Source: Ardenticatenia bacterium
GTDB taxonomy: Bacteria > Chloroflexota > Anaerolineae > Ardenticatenales > Ardenticatenaceae
Assembly (NCBI GenBank): GCA_030949995.1
Contig: JAUZRY010000104.1
Coordinates: 1 to 57,555, forward strand
Direction: 5' to 3'
DNA: 57,555 nt
The notes beneath the pieces were generated by a model, which saw only the letters and a list, made by a program, of their open reading frames with translations, did not search any database and was not told the origin of the DNA. Every line of letters begins with the position of its first letter. Position 1 is the first letter of the stretch. Made by a program: the position numbers and the translations under genes. Below, in pieces: positions 30,865 through 38,716 of this stretch.

Positions 30865-31640
30865 CAGCCCATCACCTGTCCCACGTCTGGTCGGAGTATC
30901 ATGCCGTCCTGACCTGCCACCACATTGGGGCCGAAGGCAGCTTGGGCGTCGGCCACGAGGCGGCGGACGGTTGCCTCGTCGCCTGGTAGGTGAACCAGCA
31001 CCAAGTGACGCACGCCAGCGTCGCGGGCGATGCGACCGGCCTCTCCTCCGTCGGTGTGGACGCCCGGATATGGCCCGGTGGCCTCGTGGATCAACAGGTC
31101 AGCGCCCCCTGCGAGGTGGACGAGCTCGTCGGAAGGGGCTGTGTCGGCGCTGTAGACGACTGACGGCCCCCCGTTGGCCTCAAAGCGAAGGGCGAGGGTG
31201 GGCACGCTGTGGCGCGCTGGCGCCGTGAGGATGCGCCCCCACGTGGTCTGCGCCAATTCGGCCGGGCCACGCGGGTGCACGGCGTGATAGCGTATCTCGA
31301 ACAGACCCTGCCAGCTCGAGGTCGTGTACTGGGCCAGTAGGCGGGCTCCCACGTCAATAGCCGGAGGAGGACCGTACACCGGCAGCGGAGCCTGTCGGCC
31401 GGCCAACCAAAGCTGCTGTGCCAACAGGGGAAAGCCGGCCGTGTGATCAGGGTGCTCGTGGGTGAGAATGAGGCGGCTCACCCCTGTGGGGTCAAGACGA
31501 GCCCTGATCAAGGCCGCGACCACGTTGCTGCCACAGTCCACCAAGGTCAGGTCGTTGTCGACAAGGACGGCCAAGGCCGTGGTCAGCCGGCCGGTCAGGT
31601 TCAACGAGGCACCGGTGCCGAGCAGGTAGACGTGCATCAT
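30864..31640 (-). CDS. Metallo-beta-lactamase fold hydrolase, RNase Z/arylsulfatase-like
   Basis: MBL-fold protein of 258 residues. It opens MMHVYLLGTGASLNLTGR and has the dinuclear metal motif LILTHEHPDHTAGFPLL, the late aspartate in VVYSADTAPSD and LLIHEATGPYPG, an HEAT variant found in RNase Z-related proteins. HLVLVHLPGD supplies the last histidine. True tRNase Z exosite features are not obvious, so the substrate is open: RNA, phosphodiester or sulfate ester. ATG 31640 overlaps the stop of the ABC permease (ATGATG), so translation is coupled. Confidence 0.8.
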   Translation of the reverse strand: MMHVYLLGTGASLNLTGRLTTALAVLVDNDLTLVDCGSNVVAALIRARLDPTGVSRLILTHEHPDHTAGFPLLAQQLWLAGRQAPLPVYGPPPAIDVGARLLAQYTTSSWQGLFEIRYHAVHPRGPAELAQTTWGRILTAPARHSVPTLALRFEANGGPSVVYSADTAPSDELVHLAGGADLLIHEATGPYPGVHTDGGEAGRIARDAGVRHLVLVHLPGDEATVRRLVADAQAAFGPNVVAGQDGMILRPDVGQVMG

Positions 31641-33178
31641 GTGTAGAGCCACACCACTACGAGAGGAGTCACGTACACCTCCACCAGAGCAGCGATGAGG
31701 AGCAAGGGGATCACGACGAAGAGCAGCACCTTGACATAATCAGCCGTGGCCAACAGGAGGGCTTCCCCGGCCGAGAAATCCTGGGGAGGGGCCAGCATGA
31801 TCGCACCGAGGCGCACGGCAAAGGCGGTGCTGAGAAGGACTGCCGGGATCTCTAGGGAGCCGTGGGGGAGAATGAAGGCGGCCAGAAATTGGAGCCAGTT
31901 TTGTCCTTGAGCGGCTAAGGCCCCGGCCAGGAAGCCCACAATGGTCATGGGAGCCAACAGCAGGAGCAGGGCCACGACCCCGAAGGAGAAGAGGCTCAGG
32001 AAGGCGCCGCCCACGAGTACGCGCAAGTTGTGCACGAAGATGGCGCCGATGGCGAATGGGGGCAGCAGGGTGGTTGCTGATCCTGGTATGCCTTGCATCA
32101 GCGTTGCTCGAAAGGCACGGGCGTCGAACGTGTTCAAGTTGAAGAAGTCAATGGGGAGATTCCACCACCTAATGAGTCCCCATCCCAGGAGGAACCCCAT
32201 TGCTGTCGTGACACACGCTGTTGCCACGCCCCACCGGTTGGCGGCCAGCAGGCGGGGCACATCGTGCCTGTAAACACGCGCCAGTTGAAAGCGGGGAACT
32301 GCTTCGCCCGACTGCTGGCGGACACGAGGAGCGGCCTCGGGCGGGGCCTTCAGGAAGTACCAGAAGAGGCGCACTGCCCGTTCGATGTTCAAGAAGTCGA
32401 TTTCGCGTGCGAGAATGGCCTCGCGGTTAAAGGTGCGAATGCCTGCTCGCACCAGGGCCACGTCCAACACCAACAGGCCGGCCATGATCCACCAGAGCGC
32501 TTCTTCCCGTCCCCAGAAGATGATCAAGCTCTCGATCTGAACGAGGAACGCCATGGGCACGATGATAAAACTGGCCAACAGGTTGGCGGCACGCACGCTG
32601 GTGGTGTGGCTGCTCACAATGACGGCGGCTGTGACCATGACCAAGCCTTCGACCGTGGTCAGGGCGAGAATTTGCAGGAAAAGCGTGGCAGGCAGGTTCC
32701 AGAGCCGGCCCCACACCACACTGATTCCGTAGATGGCGATGCCCACGTAGCTGGCCACCAGGGGAAGCAACAGCGAGGCCAATAGCTTTCCCAAGTAGAG
32801 CTCCACATCTCCGGCCGGGGTGGCCAGCAGGGCTTCTAGGCTGTTGCGCTCCCGTTCGCCCACGAAGCTCTCCAGGGCAATAACCAAGGAAAAACTCATG
32901 GGGAAGAAGCCGACGGCTAGGAGGCCGAAGGGAATGAAGCGCTCGCCAATGATGGTGGCGTCATACCGCTCCAGAAAGTCGAACACCACATCGGCCATCA
33001 CGTTCATCACCAGGGGAAAGAGCAGGGTGAGCAGGCCGATGGGAATAACGATGCGCCAGTCCCGCAGGCTGTCCCGGACCTCTCGGCGCACCAGCGTCCA
33101 CAGAATATTCCAGTTGATACCCGGCTGTACCGGGGTCACATCGGTCAGGGCAGGGAGTTCCAGCGTGCGTTCGCTCAT
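31637..33178 (-). CDS. ABC-2 type permease fused to a SpoIIM-like membrane domain
   Basis: Membrane protein of 513 residues in two halves. Residues about 20-280 are an ABC-2 exporter permease: LVRREVRDSLRDWRIVIPIG, then FVGERERNSLEALLATPAG, the cytoplasmic motif of NatB/YhfK-like permeases. Residues about 330-510 resemble SpoIIM (DUF95): IFVHNLRVLVGGAFLSLFSF, FILPHGSLEIPAVLLSTAFA and a final PLLLIAALVEVYVTPLVV. Fusion of an exporter permease to SpoIIM is unusual in my knowledge. The ATG at 33178 is set by ATGA overlap with the upstream gene; a long frame upstream of it has no coding character. The cargo is unknown. Confidence 0.75.
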   Translation of the reverse strand: MSERTLELPALTDVTPVQPGINWNILWTLVRREVRDSLRDWRIVIPIGLLTLLFPLVMNVMADVVFDFLERYDATIIGERFIPFGLLAVGFFPMSFSLVIALESFVGERERNSLEALLATPAGDVELYLGKLLASLLLPLVASYVGIAIYGISVVWGRLWNLPATLFLQILALTTVEGLVMVTAAVIVSSHTTSVRAANLLASFIIVPMAFLVQIESLIIFWGREEALWWIMAGLLVLDVALVRAGIRTFNREAILAREIDFLNIERAVRLFWYFLKAPPEAAPRVRQQSGEAVPRFQLARVYRHDVPRLLAANRWGVATACVTTAMGFLLGWGLIRWWNLPIDFFNLNTFDARAFRATLMQGIPGSATTLLPPFAIGAIFVHNLRVLVGGAFLSLFSFGVVALLLLLAPMTIVGFLAGALAAQGQNWLQFLAAFILPHGSLEIPAVLLSTAFAVRLGAIMLAPPQDFSAGEALLLATADYVKVLLFVVIPLLLIAALVEVYVTPLVVVWLYT

Positions 33179-33666
33179 ACTACCACTCCGGTTTCCACTA
33201 CCCACTTGCGGGCGGCCAACAAGAAGAGGACGCCCGTGGGGAAGAAGGGCAAGTTCACCGCGTAGGTGGCCAGGACGGCAGGGCGCCACGGGACCATTGT
33301 CGAGGTGGCCGAGGCCACCAGTCGGACACCCTCCCAGATGGCCAGCCCCACGGGGGTAAGCAGGAAGAAAAGGCCCACTGTCCAGAGCACGAAGGTAACG
33401 CCCACCCGCACGACGGGGTAGAGGCGGGTACGCAGGTACGGGCGTCGGCGGGGTTGGAGCAAGTAACCGGCCACCAAGAGACAAAGGGCTGAGGGAAACA
33501 CCCACCGCGTCAGCACAAAGCGCATCACGACAACAGTGGGTTCGTCCACGGGCACTAGGTGCCAACGTAGCACACTGTACGGCAGAGGCCAGGTCAGGGC
33601 CACAATGGCCCCCGCACTGCCAACACCTTGGGCAACCAGCGAGCGCAAGGAACGACCGGTGTTCAT
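33175..33666 (-). CDS. Four-helix membrane protein of the ABC exporter operon
   Basis: Protein of 163 residues starting MNTGRSLRSLVAQGVGSAGA. Hydrophobic segments lie near residues 10-28, 47-66, 82-106 and 126-150. No family recognised. Both ends overlap neighbours by ATGA (upstream ATPase stop, downstream permease start), so it is surely translated with them and probably a subunit of the exporter. ATG 33666 was chosen for the overlap. Confidence 0.65.
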   Translation of the reverse strand: MNTGRSLRSLVAQGVGSAGAIVALTWPLPYSVLRWHLVPVDEPTVVVMRFVLTRWVFPSALCLLVAGYLLQPRRRPYLRTRLYPVVRVGVTFVLWTVGLFFLLTPVGLAIWEGVRLVASATSTMVPWRPAVLATYAVNLPFFPTGVLFLLAARKWVVETGVVV

Positions 33667-34586
33667 GGTACAGCTCCCATCAGGCGCAAGTAGACGTCCT
33701 CCAGCCGGCGAGGTTCCTCCACAAGGGTGACAATGTGGCCGCCAGCCGCCTGGAGGCGGCTGATGACGGCCGGATTGGTCTGGGTTGGCGTGCGCGTGCG
33801 GTACGATATCCAGTCTGGACCCCACTCCAAGGGCGATACTACGTCCCCGAGCAGGTCGGGTAGCCCCTCAAGAGGCTGAGCGAGCTGCACGCGGAAGACC
33901 GGATCGCCCAACACGTGAGCTTTGAGCTCTTCGATGGTACCCCGTGCCAGGATGCGGCCCCGATGGATGATGAGCAAGCGATCGGCCAAGGTCTCGGCTT
34001 CGACAAGATTGTGCGTGCAGAGCAGAATAGTATGCCCCCGTCGGCGCAGGTCCGCAATGGCCTGGCGCACTTGATATGCCCCTTCGGGGTCCAATGCGGC
34101 CGTAGGCTCATCGAGGAAGAGCACCTTGGGGGCGTGCAGGAGCGCGCGCACGAGGGCCATCTTCTGGCGCATGCCCTTGCTGAACTGTCCCAGCCGTTGG
34201 CGGCGGGCGTGCCACAGGTTGAACTGTTTGAGCAGCGTCTCAGCCCGGGCGCGACGGGTGTGGGCATCCAACCCCTGCATGGCGCCGAAAAAGTCCAAGT
34301 ATTCTAAGGGCTTCATGCGGCCGTAGAGGCCCGGGAATTCGGTGAGCAGGCCCACGAGGTGGCGGACGCGGCGTGGCGCCGTGCGCGTATCGTGGCCGGC
34401 CACGAGCGCGTAGCCCGACGTTGGCCGCAGGATGGCTGCCAAGCAGCGCACTGTGGTGGTCTTGCCAGCCCCGTTAGGTCCCAAGAGGGCCAGTACTTCC
34501 CCCTCGCGCACGTGGAAGGAGACGTTCTCCACAGCGGTGATGGTGCCGAACCGTTTGGTCAGTCCTACAGCTTCGACAACAGCCAT
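33663..34586 (-). CDS. ABC-2 type exporter ATP-binding protein
   Basis: ATPase of 307 residues, CcmA/NatA class. Walker A GPNGAGKTTTVRC, Q-loop LLTEFPGLYGRMKPLEYL, signature FSKGMRQKMALVRALLHAPK, Walker B VLFLDEPTAALDPEG and switch H in LLCTHNLVEAE. The C-terminal extension ends LVEEPRRLEDVYLRLMG, typical of drug or sodium exporters. It leads an operon (ATPase, small membrane protein, ABC-2/SpoIIM permease, MBL hydrolase, MalQ) with overlapping start and stop codons throughout. Confidence 0.92.
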   Translation of the reverse strand: MAVVEAVGLTKRFGTITAVENVSFHVREGEVLALLGPNGAGKTTTVRCLAAILRPTSGYALVAGHDTRTAPRRVRHLVGLLTEFPGLYGRMKPLEYLDFFGAMQGLDAHTRRARAETLLKQFNLWHARRQRLGQFSKGMRQKMALVRALLHAPKVLFLDEPTAALDPEGAYQVRQAIADLRRRGHTILLCTHNLVEAETLADRLLIIHRGRILARGTIEELKAHVLGDPVFRVQLAQPLEGLPDLLGDVVSPLEWGPDWISYRTRTPTQTNPAVISRLQAAGGHIVTLVEEPRRLEDVYLRLMGAVP

Positions 34587-34646
34587 GTGTGCTTACACGT
34601 GTGTTGTAATGTTCTGCGCAACTGATGCGAGGACACATCTTTTTCC

Positions 34647-34675
34647 ATTATACTCTGAGTGCTTTGTTCTGCCAA
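34647..34675 (-). promoter_or_regulatory. Sigma70 promoter of the ABC exporter operon
   Basis: On the minus strand TTGGCA (34675-34670), 17 bases, perfect TATAAT (34652-34647), about 60 bases before the ATPase ATG. Confidence 0.7.
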
Positions 34676-34828
34676 TAGCCCAAAAGGTTCACGTCCCACT
34701 GTTCCGTTCTTCCTTACCTGGTTAACGCGGTGCTCACATCGAAAGTGCGGGGCATTCGGGCACGGTGAACCGACTTCTTGGCCGGACGCCAAGGTTAGCC
34801 CTGCTCTTGGGTCTTGGATAGAGGCTGC

Positions 34829-35881
34829 CTATCGGCGTCGCACCACGATGTGTCCGGCTGGTCCCCTCACAATGCGGCCGATCACGGCCCGTGTGGAGAC
34901 CTCTCTGTGGGCGAGCTCATCCAACAGCCGGGGGAGCCGCTGTTCGGGCACGGCGATGAGGAGACCACCCGACGTTTGAGCGTCGCAGAGCACTATTTGT
35001 TGGGGCCATGTGAGGGTGTCATCCCACGTAATGGCCTCTCGTGTGTTGGTGAGATAGGCGTGGTTGTTGATGCTCCCGCCTGGCACAATCTCGTCGGCCG
35101 CGTAGGTCCAAGCGTCGGGCAGCACCGGGACTGCCTCAAAGACGATTTCGGCTGCCGTGCCGCTTGCCAAGAGCATCTCGTGCAGGTGGCCCAGCAGGCC
35201 ATATCCGGTGATGTCCGTGGCCGCGTGGGCTCCGGCGGCCAGCATGGCCTCGGAGGCTGCTCGGTTCAAGCACGCCATGACCTCCACAGCCCGGTGCACA
35301 GCCTCTTCGGAGGCCACGTCACGCTTGTGTGCTGTGGTGATGATGCCTGTCCCCAAGGGCTTCGTGAGCACGAGCACATCACCTGGCCGCCCCCCCCGAT
35401 TGTCCACCAGCCGGCGTGGGTGGACTACGCCGGTGACGGCCAACCCGTACAGGGGTTCGGGACCCTGCACAGTGTGGCCTCCGACAATGGCCACCCCAGC
35501 TTGAGCTGCCACCTCGGCGCCACCCTGCAGGATCGCTACCACTACATCTAGCGAAAGCGATTTGGGCACGCTCACCACGTTGAGCGCTGTACAGGGTGTG
35601 GCCCCCATCGCGTAAATGTCGCTGAGGCTGTTGGCAGCCGCGATGCGCCCGTAATCGTAAGGATCGTCCACGACGGGCGTGAAGACATCCACGCTCTGGA
35701 CCAAGGCCAGATCGTCGCGGAGACGGTACACCCCGGCATCGGCAGGCACCTGCGTGCCGATAATCACGTTAGGGTCTTCTGTTGAAGGAAGCCGGTGCAG
35801 CACCTGCACCAAGTCAGCCAAGCTGACTTTGCTGGCTCAACCGGCGCATGCCACCATCTGGGTGAGACGCACCGTGTCCAT
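34829..35881 (-). CDS. selD: Selenophosphate synthase with in-frame UGA (selenocysteine)
   Basis: Makes selenophosphate from selenide and ATP, the selenium donor for selenocysteine. The frame from ATG 35881 (good AAGGAGG site) reads MDTVRLTQMVACAG, UGA at 35839-35837 (residue 15), ASKVSLADLVQVLHRLPSTE, DPNVIIG and so on to 34829, 350 residues. In E. coli SelD the matching motif is RLTQYSHGAGCGCK, whose first Cys is catalytic. Here the UGA aligns with that Cys and K18 with the essential Lys. Other family motifs are TPVVDDPYDYGRIAAANSLS and IVGGHTVQGPEPLYGLAVTG. A gene caller that treats UGA as stop starts at 35821 and loses the active site. The SECIS-like hairpin behind the UGA supports selenocysteine. 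selA, selB and selC are not in the window. Confidence 0.9.
35811..35829 (-). promoter_or_regulatory. Bacterial SECIS-like hairpin in selD
   Basis: In the mRNA AAGUCAGC and GCUGACUU make a perfect 8-pair stem with loop UUG. The loop G is 17 bases from the UGA, inside the spacing known for bacterial SECIS elements (about 16-37). SelB binding is inferred, not shown. Confidence 0.65.
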
Positions 35882-35956
35882 TCCATATCCTCCTTCACTT
35901 CGGCCTCAGCCCGGCTGGCCCTCATCGCGACGCGCATCGGGCAGGCGTTGCCTTTC

Positions 35957-35985
35957 ATCTTAGCGGAGATGCCCCGCTTGGTCAA
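35957..35985 (-). promoter_or_regulatory. Possible promoter of selD
   Basis: On the minus strand TTGACC (35985-35980), 17 bases, TAAGAT (35962-35957), about 76 bases before ATG 35881. The -10 match is only fair. Confidence 0.35.
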
Positions 35986-36144
35986 CTTCTCCGCCAGAAA
36001 ATAGCATATGAATTTGTTGAAACCGAAGAGGGCAAAATGCCCATTGTCCGTGGACGCGCAGGGAGGGGAAGATAACAAATAGGTCTCACACGCGGGAGAT
36101 GACTTGGCGGAACTTGAAAATACGTCCTGACACGTCCGGGAGAC

Positions 36145-36174
36145 TTGCAGGGGGAGGCAGACCGGTGTTATAAT
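36145..36174 (+). promoter_or_regulatory. Sigma70-like promoter of the patatin/two-component operon
   Basis: TTGCAG (36145-36150), 18 bases, perfect TATAAT (36169-36174). It lies about 160 bases before the patatin gene. The rest of the 35882-36335 intergenic stretch shows no gene. Confidence 0.6.
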
Positions 36175-36335
36175 GTGGCACACGTGGGCGATGGAGGGAA
36201 AGATGCGGTGAACGTTCCAGCCGGATTGCCCAACTGTCGGTCTCATGTGGACGTGATGGGAGCCGTCGTGCGAGAAGGCCAGTCGTTCAAGATCTATTGG
36301 GGGAACAAACAGTGGGGGAGCGAACAGAAGGACCA

Positions 36336-38033
36336 ATGCACCAAAACCTCCGACGCATCCCGTTTTTCCAGGGCCTTTCCGACGACGTGTTGCAGGCCAT
36401 TCAATCCCGCATGAAGCTGCGCCGCTACAAGAAGGGAGATGTGGTCTTTGTCGAGGGCGCTCCCGCGGATTCAATGTACATCATTGAATCGGGCCAGGTT
36501 CAAATTGTGGCCGAAGGGAAAGGGGACCAGCCGGGAACCGTTCTGGCCCACTTGGGGCCCGGCTTCTTCTTCGGCGAGATGGCCTTGCTCACAGGTGACC
36601 GGCGCTCGGCCACCGTACGTGTGGTCATCGACGCCGAGTTGTGGGAGCTTCACAAAAACGACTTGGACGAACTCCTGCGGGAACACCCGCACATTGCCCT
36701 CACCATCAGCCGAGAGCTGAGCCGCCGGTTGAGCCGCACCATCCATCAGCTGACAGAAGTGGATGAGATCAACCTCATTGCCGTCGTGGGCGAACAGGTC
36801 CCCCTCTTCATCGAGCGCCTCAAGGCAGCCACTGGAGATCGCCTGCTGGTGGTGGATTTGGGCGGCCTCCGGCCAGAGCACCCTGATCTCCCCGAAGGGG
36901 TTGATGTGGTCGTGGAATTGGCGGAGGGCACTCCTGAGGATCTGGCCGAATATCTGGGCGATCACGTCAACGAGTACGGCCGTATTGTCATGGTGATCAC
37001 TCCCCATGAGACTCCTCTGACCCGCAAGGCCGCTGAGCTGGCCGAGGTGGTTGTGGAAATCGGGAAGCGCAGCACACCTTGGCTCAAGCGCTTCGGCCGC
37101 GAGAACTACTGGTTTACACCCGGTGATTGGCGGCGCGTGGATCGAGTTGCTCGCCGCATTGCTCGCAAGCTCGTCGGCCTGGCCTTGAGCGCGGGCAACG
37201 CCCGTGGCTTGGCTCACATTGGCGTCCTGCGGGTACTGGAAGAGGCCAATGTGCCGGTCGACGTGATCGCCGGCACCAGCATGGGCGCGCTGATCGGCAG
37301 CCTCTACGCCGTGGGGCACTCCATCAAGACCTTGGAGGAGTTCGCCTCCCAACTCCCCAAGCTGACCAGCTTCTTCAGCGGCCTGTGGGACCTCCAGGTT
37401 CCGCCGCGCAGCGGCATTATCAAGGGGGAGAAGGCCCGTCGCTACCTGGCCGAACGGTGGTTTGCCCACAAGGCGTTTGAGGACTTGGACACCCCCCTCT
37501 ACGTCGTGGCGGCTGACGTGGTCACCGGCGAGGAGGTGGTCTTCGAGAGTGGCCCCATTGCCGACGCCGTGCGGGCCAGCATCAGCATCATGGGGGTTTT
37601 CCAACCGGCGCACGTGAACGGCCGCTACTTGATCGACGGCGGCACGGTGAACCCTGTGCCCGTCAGCGTGGTGAGCGGCAAGGCCAACATTGTCGTGGCC
37701 TCCAGCGTGATTGTGAGTTTGGCCGACCGAGCGCATCGCAAGGCCCTTATGAAGAGTGGCCGCTTGCCGAGCATCTTGGGCATTGTGCTGGGCGCCCAAG
37801 AGATCATGGAAGCCGGCATTGTGGAGAGCCGCATGGGCCACGTCGACGTGCTCATCCAACCCGACGTGGCCGATCTGGGCGGCATGGAATATGACCGGTG
37901 GGAGGTGTTTGTCCAACGCGGCTACAAGGCTGCCCAGCGCTACGTGGAGGACATTCAACGCCTTCTCTCGGCCCCTCGGGGGCGGAGGGCACCTCTCTCG
38001 GTGCTCCGGGAACTGGAGAGCCAATCGGCATGA
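36336..38033 (+). CDS. Cyclic-nucleotide-binding patatin-like phospholipase (NTE/RssA family)
   Basis: Protein of 565 residues. Residues about 5-135 are a cNMP-binding (CAP-like) domain: RIPFFQGLSDDVLQAI, VVFVEGAPADSMYIIESGQV and FFGEMALLTGDRRSATVRV. A linker domain follows (LLVVDLGGLRPEHPDLPEGV). Residues about 285-500 are the patatin hydrolase, with LSAGNARGLAHIGVLRVLEE in the oxyanion region, nucleophile S315 in AGTSMGAL and dyad D434 in LIDGGTVNPVP. The layout is that of bacterial neuropathy-target-esterase homologues. ATG 36336 has AGAAGGA upstream; 36297 is an in-frame alternative. The stop overlaps the response regulator start (ATGA), so ligand-gated lipolysis may be linked to that two-component system. 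Confidence 0.88.
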   Translation: MHQNLRRIPFFQGLSDDVLQAIQSRMKLRRYKKGDVVFVEGAPADSMYIIESGQVQIVAEGKGDQPGTVLAHLGPGFFFGEMALLTGDRRSATVRVVIDAELWELHKNDLDELLREHPHIALTISRELSRRLSRTIHQLTEVDEINLIAVVGEQVPLFIERLKAATGDRLLVVDLGGLRPEHPDLPEGVDVVVELAEGTPEDLAEYLGDHVNEYGRIVMVITPHETPLTRKAAELAEVVVEIGKRSTPWLKRFGRENYWFTPGDWRRVDRVARRIARKLVGLALSAGNARGLAHIGVLRVLEEANVPVDVIAGTSMGALIGSLYAVGHSIKTLEEFASQLPKLTSFFSGLWDLQVPPRSGIIKGEKARRYLAERWFAHKAFEDLDTPLYVVAADVVTGEEVVFESGPIADAVRASISIMGVFQPAHVNGRYLIDGGTVNPVPVSVVSGKANIVVASSVIVSLADRAHRKALMKSGRLPSILGIVLGAQEIMEAGIVESRMGHVDVLIQPDVADLGGMEYDRWEVFVQRGYKAAQRYVEDIQRLLSAPRGRRAPLSVLRELESQSA

Positions 38034-38716
38034 CCCGTGTGCTCTTCGTGGATGACGAGCGCAATATCTTCGAGCTCGCTCGCCTGTACTTGGAACAGGA
38101 AGGCTTCACCGTTACCTACGCTCCTGATGGGGAGCAGGCCCTCCGCCACATCCGCCACGATCATCCTGACTTGGTCATCCTGGATATTATGTTGCCCGGC
38201 CGGGACGGGTGGAGCGTGTGCAAGGAAGTCCGCCAGGCCGGCAACCAGGTGCCCATCATCATGTTGACGGCCAAGGACGAGGATGTGGACAAGATCCTGG
38301 GGCTCGAGCTGGGCGCTGACGATTACATGACGAAGCCCTTCAACCCGAGGGAGTTGGTGGCCAGGGTCAAGGCCGTGTTACGCCGTGCAGCAGCGGCCCA
38401 AGCATCAGCCCAACGGGTCTACCGCGTTGGCAACGTCTGCCTTGACGTGGAACGCCGTGAGGTTTGGGTGGGCGCCGAGCGGATCAGCGTGCGCCCCAAG
38501 GAGTTCGACTTGCTCTTGGCCTTCCTGGAGTACCCCGGCCGTGCTTGGAGCCGTGAGCAATTGCTGGACCGCGTTTGGGGCTACAGCTACGTGGGTGACA
38601 CCCGCACTGTGGATGTCCACGTGGCCGGCTTGCGTGAGAAGTTGAGGGGGAGCAGCGTTCAGATCGAGACGGTGTGGGGATACGGGTACAAACTTGTGGA
38701 GTCTGAACCCTCATGA
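38030..38716 (+). CDS. OmpR/PhoB-family response regulator
   Basis: 228 residues. The receiver domain has the acidic pair in LFVDDERN, phosphoacceptor D52 in LVILDIMLPG, Thr in IIMLTAKDED and Lys in DDYMTKPFNP. The C-terminal winged helix reads SVRPKEFDLLLAFLEYPGRA, WSREQLLDRVWGY and TRTVDVHVAGLREKL. ATG 38030 overlaps the patatin stop, and the end overlaps the kinase start, so the three genes are translationally coupled. Targets are unknown. Confidence 0.93.
   Translation: MTRVLFVDDERNIFELARLYLEQEGFTVTYAPDGEQALRHIRHDHPDLVILDIMLPGRDGWSVCKEVRQAGNQVPIIMLTAKDEDVDKILGLELGADDYMTKPFNPRELVARVKAVLRRAAAAQASAQRVYRVGNVCLDVERREVWVGAERISVRPKEFDLLLAFLEYPGRAWSREQLLDRVWGYSYVGDTRTVDVHVAGLREKLRGSSVQIETVWGYGYKLVESEPS

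Noticed and set aside
35764-36474. Long minus-strand open frame upstream of and overlapping selD
   Set aside because: It is a different frame from selD, with no family resemblance, and includes the selD leader and promoter; it is a chance frame.
36471-38024. 517-codon frame antisense to the patatin gene
   Set aside because: Low-complexity His/Ala/Leu content from complementing GC-rich codons; shadow.
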